The notes under the pieces: model-generated
Databases searched by the model: none
What the model was told of the DNA's origin: nothing
The model's input: the letters and a program-made list of their open reading frames with translations, nothing else
Shown: positions 60,667-64,000 of the stretch, piece by piece
Layout of the letters: each line of letters opens with the position of its first letter
Position numbering within the stretch: the stretch's first letter is position 1
Program-made: the position numbers and the translations under genes
Assembly: GCF_002163755.1 (NCBI RefSeq)
Contig: NZ_CP015864.1
Coordinates: 1,426,001 to 1,490,000 of the forward strand
Length of the DNA: 64,000 nt
Direction of reading: 5' to 3'
From: Vibrio campbellii CAIM 519 = NBRC 15631 = ATCC 25920
GTDB lineage: Bacteria; Pseudomonadota; Gammaproteobacteria; Enterobacterales; Vibrionaceae

Positions 60667-61071
60667 ATGATGAAAAACTTCATGCGAGCAGTGCTAGTAC
60701 TGCTAGTAATCGCGGCAGGTGTGCTGGCTTGGGTGTTTATCCCATCTCACGAAACTATAGGTGCGAAAACTCTCGAAGAAGCACTCAACGACAACTACAC
60801 GCTGGTTGGTCACCGCATTCATTCTACAGACCCTGACGCGGGTAACATGTTTGGTTACTTTGTCGTGTATAAAGGCGCAAGCACGGATGATTTGGAACCG
60901 TTTTTGGTGACTTCTGATCAGTTTATTCGCATGGAGCAAACCAGTGACAACACGCTAGCCCTCACCGTGAATGGTCGCATCTACCGCTACCATAACGACC
61001 TGTGGGTAGAGAACCCAGATGGCAAGTTGCAACATTGGTTTGTCAGCGCGACAGCGAAATACGTCCGCTAA
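60667..61071 (+). CDS. membrane-anchored protein of unknown function
   Basis: A 134-aa protein with an N-terminal hydrophobic helix (AVLVLLVIAAGVLAWVFIP) and a soluble beta-rich remainder containing VNGRIYRYHNDLWVENPDGK. No known domain is recognised. It lies 10 bp after the GGDEF gene and before a strong terminator, so it is the last gene of that operon. Whether it belongs to the signalling unit is unknown. Confidence 0.6.
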   Translation: MMKNFMRAVLVLLVIAAGVLAWVFIPSHETIGAKTLEEALNDNYTLVGHRIHSTDPDAGNMFGYFVVYKGASTDDLEPFLVTSDQFIRMEQTSDNTLALTVNGRIYRYHNDLWVENPDGKLQHWFVSATAKYVR

Positions 61072-61113
61072 GTAGGCGCATACTTAGCGTCAGATACTTG
61101 GCTTCAGATAAAC

Positions 61114-61150
61114 AAAAGCCCCGCTCACTAAGTAGCGGGGCTTTTTTTTT
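61114..61150. terminator. rho-independent terminator
   Basis: AAAAGCCCCGCT / AGCGGGGCTTTT perfect stem, 8-base loop and a long T-run, between the convergent genes. Confidence 0.92.
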
Positions 61151-61175
61151 ATGTTCGAAACTGGCGAGGCAGAAA

Positions 61176-61973
61176 TTACAGCACTTTCTCTTTGATCACT
61201 TTCATTACGCCAGAGTCACGATTGCTTGGTGCTGAGAAGCGTGCGATTTTCTTCACCGCTTCGTGCGCGTTTTCCATCGCGTAGGAATGCTCGCTCACTT
61301 GCAGCATCTCTAGGTCATTCAGATAATCACCGAACGTCATGGTCCCTTCAGGACCAAAACCCATGGTTTCTTGAAGATGTTTGATGGCCGCACCTTTTGA
61401 TGCTTCAGCATTCATGACATCCAGCCAAATCTTCGCACTCACCACCACTTGATGCGTGTCATCGAACCTCGCTTTCATGGTTGGATACACTAACTCTTCC
61501 GAGCCACCAAAATGACAAATCGCGACCTTGATGAATTCATCATCTACGGCCAATAAATCTGGCACGTATTCACAACGGTGGTAGTATTTCTGGAACTCCT
61601 CCAACGCTTTCGGGTCTTGAGTTTCAATGTATGCAGAGCGCTTACCACACAGCACTAGGTGCGTACCTTCAATTTCGCGAGCCACTTGAATGATCGCATC
61701 GATTTCCGATTTTGGAATGGTACAACTGTATAACTCTTTGTCCTGGTACATCACCAAGGTGCCGTTTTCCGCCACATAAATCATACGATCTTGAATCGGT
61801 GCAAACGTATCGCGCAAACTGTAATACTGACGACCCGATGCTGCCGAAAACAAAATGCCCTTCTCTTCTAGCTGCAAAAACAGATCAAAGAACTCAGGGT
61901 CTAAACGACCATATTGGTCAAGCAAGGTGCCATCCATATCGGTGGCAATAAATTTGATGCTAGCTTGTGACAT
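61176..61973 (-). CDS. Cof-type HAD sugar-phosphatase
   Basis: HAD-IIB (Cof) phosphatase of 265 aa. Motif I is FIATDMDGTLLD, motif II SAASGRQYYSL, motif III Lys in EASKGAAIKHL and motif IV TFGDYLNDLEML, with a large alpha/beta cap between II and III (about residues 80-185). Relatives such as YbiV/SupH act on sugar phosphates and FMN-like substrates. The gene is single, with divergent RluA-type synthase 195 bp upstream. Confidence 0.9.
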   Translation of the reverse strand: MSQASIKFIATDMDGTLLDQYGRLDPEFFDLFLQLEEKGILFSAASGRQYYSLRDTFAPIQDRMIYVAENGTLVMYQDKELYSCTIPKSEIDAIIQVAREIEGTHLVLCGKRSAYIETQDPKALEEFQKYYHRCEYVPDLLAVDDEFIKVAICHFGGSEELVYPTMKARFDDTHQVVVSAKIWLDVMNAEASKGAAIKHLQETMGFGPEGTMTFGDYLNDLEMLQVSEHSYAMENAHEAVKKIARFSAPSNRDSGVMKVIKEKVL

Positions 61974-62167
61974 GACTTCAACTCAAAAATAAGCAGCACA
62001 GGTCACTCTGCGAATGAAAACGGCTGCAAAAAACAATCACGCTAAGGTACAGGATATTGGGTGAATCTCAAGCTGAATTAAACAAGGTAAGCTAGGCTCA
62101 AGATAGCAATCACAGCCAAAACAGGTACAATCCGTGCTCGATTTTTATTTCGCGCGGACTCACTCTC

Positions 62168-63847
62168 ATGCACTCGCCTGAACAATGCTTTACTCGATTT
62201 ACTGCGGATATTTCTGGCTACGACTTGCCAGCGCAGTTTACGTTTCCGTTCTACTACACGCCTCACCCATTATGTGTGTTGGCTGCCGAGCAATTGCAGC
62301 AGCACCTAATGACACAAACTGATTTCGAACACGATTTCGGTCTTGAGGGTGAGCAAAACGGACGCGGTAAAATGTTCGGTGTTTTGCTAGTACGTAACCC
62401 GCAAGGTGAGCTTGGCTACTTCAGTGCTTTCTCTGGCAAGATTGCCGATCAAAACTTGCTTCCAGGTTTTGTTCCACCAGTATTCGACATGCTGACAGAA
62501 GAAGGCTTCTTCCGTGGTGAAACAGATGCGATCAATACTGCGAACGCGAAATACAAAGCCTTTGCTGCCAAGCCAGAGTTGGCACAACTGAAAGCAGAAA
62601 TCAAAGCCGACCGTGAAGCGTATCAGCAAGAAGAAAATGCCCAGCGCCAAGTGATGATCGCCGGTCGCGCAGAACGAAAACAGCAACGTAAGAAAGGCGA
62701 GCAAACCTTAAATCCAGAAGATCTAAAAACACTACTGGATGATTTAGGTAAACAAAGCATCGCTGAGAAGAATGTCCTCAAGTACCTCAAACAAGCTTGG
62801 GACGAAAAGCTGGCAATCAAAGAAGCACGCTTGACCGAGCTAGAACAAAAACTGGCAGAACTTAAAGAGCAGCGCAAAGACTTGTCTAACGCGCTACAGC
62901 ACAAATTGCATAAGCAATACCGCTTCTTGGATAACCACAGTGCCGAGCGCGATTTGGTGGACATTTTTGCTCCGACCACCAACCCAGTACCACCAGCAGG
63001 TGCGGGAGAGTGCGCGGCACCAAAACTGCTTCAGTTCGCATACAAACATGGTTATCAGCCTCTTGCATTGGCGGAGTTTTGGTGGGGCGTATCGCCGAAG
63101 TCGGAAGTGCGCCAGCACAAGAAGTTCTACCCATCTTGTAACAGCAAATGCCAACCTATTTTGGGGCACATGCTGCAAGGCTTAGATGTGGAACCAAACC
63201 CATTAGCAGAGAACTGGGCAGAAGATAAAGAGCTGGAAATTCTCTTCCAAGACGAAGCCATGGTGATCGTCAACAAGCCTTCGGGTCTGCTTTCCGTTCC
63301 GGGGAAAACCATCAAAGATTCGGCATATACGCGTCTACAAGCGATGTTCCCGGATGTCGAAGGGCCGTTCGTGATTCACCGCTTGGATATGGCAACGTCG
63401 GGGATTTTGGTGTTTGCTTTAACCAAACGCGCCAACAAGAGCCTGCAAAAGCAGTTCATCACTCGCGGTGTACAAAAGCGCTACATGGCACTGCTGGAGG
63501 GTGTATTAGCCGAGCCTGAAGGTGAAATCTCGCTCCCGATGCGTGGCGATCCGGATGACCGCCCACGTCAGCTAGTGTGCTTTGAACACGGTAAGCCTGC
63601 TGAAACTTACTGGCAGCTGATTGAAGTGAAAGACGGACGCAGCAAGGTATACATGTACCCGAAAACAGGACGAACCCACCAGCTACGTGTACACAGTGCT
63701 CACCATATGGGGTTGAACATGGCGATGGTTGGCGACGGCTTGTATGGCGAGAAAGCCGACCGTCTGCATTTGCACGCGGAGATGTTGGAGTTGGACCATC
63801 CATACAGCAAAGAGCGTATGTGTTTCCAAGCAGAGTGTGAGTTTTAA
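62168..63847 (+). CDS. RluA-family pseudouridine synthase with long N-terminal extension
   Basis: RNA pseudouridine synthase of 559 aa, larger than the 220-330 aa of core RluA enzymes. Residues 1-330 form an extension with a coiled coil rich in Glu, Lys and Gln (about 140-260) and a Cys-containing segment (YPSCNSKCQPILGHML). The catalytic domain starts ILFQDEAMVIVNKPSGLLSVPGK and holds the catalytic Asp in HRLDMATSGILVFA, followed by KRYMALLEG and KTGRTHQLRVHSAH. Likely target is 23S rRNA or tRNA. ATG at 62168 is the first in frame. A terminator follows. Confidence 0.88.
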   Translation: MHSPEQCFTRFTADISGYDLPAQFTFPFYYTPHPLCVLAAEQLQQHLMTQTDFEHDFGLEGEQNGRGKMFGVLLVRNPQGELGYFSAFSGKIADQNLLPGFVPPVFDMLTEEGFFRGETDAINTANAKYKAFAAKPELAQLKAEIKADREAYQQEENAQRQVMIAGRAERKQQRKKGEQTLNPEDLKTLLDDLGKQSIAEKNVLKYLKQAWDEKLAIKEARLTELEQKLAELKEQRKDLSNALQHKLHKQYRFLDNHSAERDLVDIFAPTTNPVPPAGAGECAAPKLLQFAYKHGYQPLALAEFWWGVSPKSEVRQHKKFYPSCNSKCQPILGHMLQGLDVEPNPLAENWAEDKELEILFQDEAMVIVNKPSGLLSVPGKTIKDSAYTRLQAMFPDVEGPFVIHRLDMATSGILVFALTKRANKSLQKQFITRGVQKRYMALLEGVLAEPEGEISLPMRGDPDDRPRQLVCFEHGKPAETYWQLIEVKDGRSKVYMYPKTGRTHQLRVHSAHHMGLNMAMVGDGLYGEKADRLHLHAEMLELDHPYSKERMCFQAECEF

Positions 63848-63874
63848 AGCGACTTATCCATGCAGAATCGATAG

Positions 63875-63907
63875 CAAAAAGGCACTGAATTTCAGTGCCT
63901 TTTTTTC
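63875..63907 (+). terminator. rho-independent terminator
   Basis: AAAAAGGCACTGAA / TTCAGTGCCTTTTT perfect stem with a T-run, 30 bp after the pseudouridine synthase gene. The last 90 bases of the window show no gene. Confidence 0.92.
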
Positions 63908-64000
63908 CTTCAGAGTAAGTAAAAGATTAGCGATGCCACAAAATAAGAGTCAGATATACAAATACCCTGCCTGATTCGCCAGTGATTGTCAGTAGGTGTC

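Noticed and set aside
1..64000. CRISPR array, tRNA or rRNA
   Set aside because: No regularly spaced direct repeats and no cloverleaf or ribosomal sequence were recognised on reading either strand.

Overview
The window looks like part of a Vibrio chromosome of the Harveyi clade (V. parahaemolyticus / V. alginolyticus type), probably chromosome 2. This is inferred from gene content and not tested: a chromosomal Qnr pentapeptide protein whose sequence matches my memory of VPA0095, an OmpW porin, a chitin-active LPMO, a torCA locus, and two dispersed intergenic repeats of a kind I recall from Vibrio. No rRNA, tRNA or CRISPR array was seen.

Layout. 0-9 kb: a PAP2 phosphatase, a decayed torCA (TMAO respiration) locus with one large deletion and at least three point lesions, a row of small GNAT/SDR/HAD genes interrupted by a 266-bp inverted-repeat element, then a divergent cytochrome c' / cytochrome b locus with a MarR regulator and a perfect 14+14 bp inverted repeat between the two arms. 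9-15 kb: a DMT exporter divergent from a MocR-type regulator with a tandem 17-bp operator candidate, then an AT-rich LuxR-type regulator / VOC / MHS-transporter operon. 15-23 kb: glycerate kinase with its CdaR-like regulator, an M3 peptidase, a Gfo/Idh protein and a LysR regulator.

23.3-27.5 kb is the most unusual part. Between an intact lysR gene and a 93%-identical duplicate of its 3' end lies a compact divergent module. On one side are a Zot-like (pI) assembly ATPase and a small membrane protein. On the other are a 26-aa membrane peptide, a MscS-type channel with a voltage-sensor-like S4 helix (five arginines at every third residue), and a filamentous-phage coat-like peptide. It looks inovirus-derived but lacks recognisable replication and integrase genes and is arranged on both strands.

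28-48 kb: VOC proteins, a FAD oxidoreductase cluster, a lipoprotein-type ecotin overlapping a MliC lysozyme inhibitor, a EutQ-like cupin next to a secreted HbpS/GlcG-like protein, EmrAB efflux, OmpW, Qnr, an SMR pump, an LPMO, an Lrp/LysE pair and an S9 peptidase. 48.9-51.7 kb: an AT-rich three-gene cluster (ATP-grasp ligase, MFS exporter, short PhyH-like protein) resembling a small peptide-metabolite locus. 52-64 kb: a siderophore-interacting protein behind a Fur-box-like site, arylamine N-acetyltransferase, the glutathione-dependent formaldehyde pathway (frmA, fghA), a Moco-fold periplasmic protein coupled to a GGDEF cyclase, a Cof-type phosphatase and a large RluA-type pseudouridine synthase.

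Several genes survive only as pieces (torCA, a GNAT, a lysR 3' end, an outer-membrane protein, two unidentified C-termini), so the window has seen repeated small deletions. All calls come from reading motifs; no database search was run.
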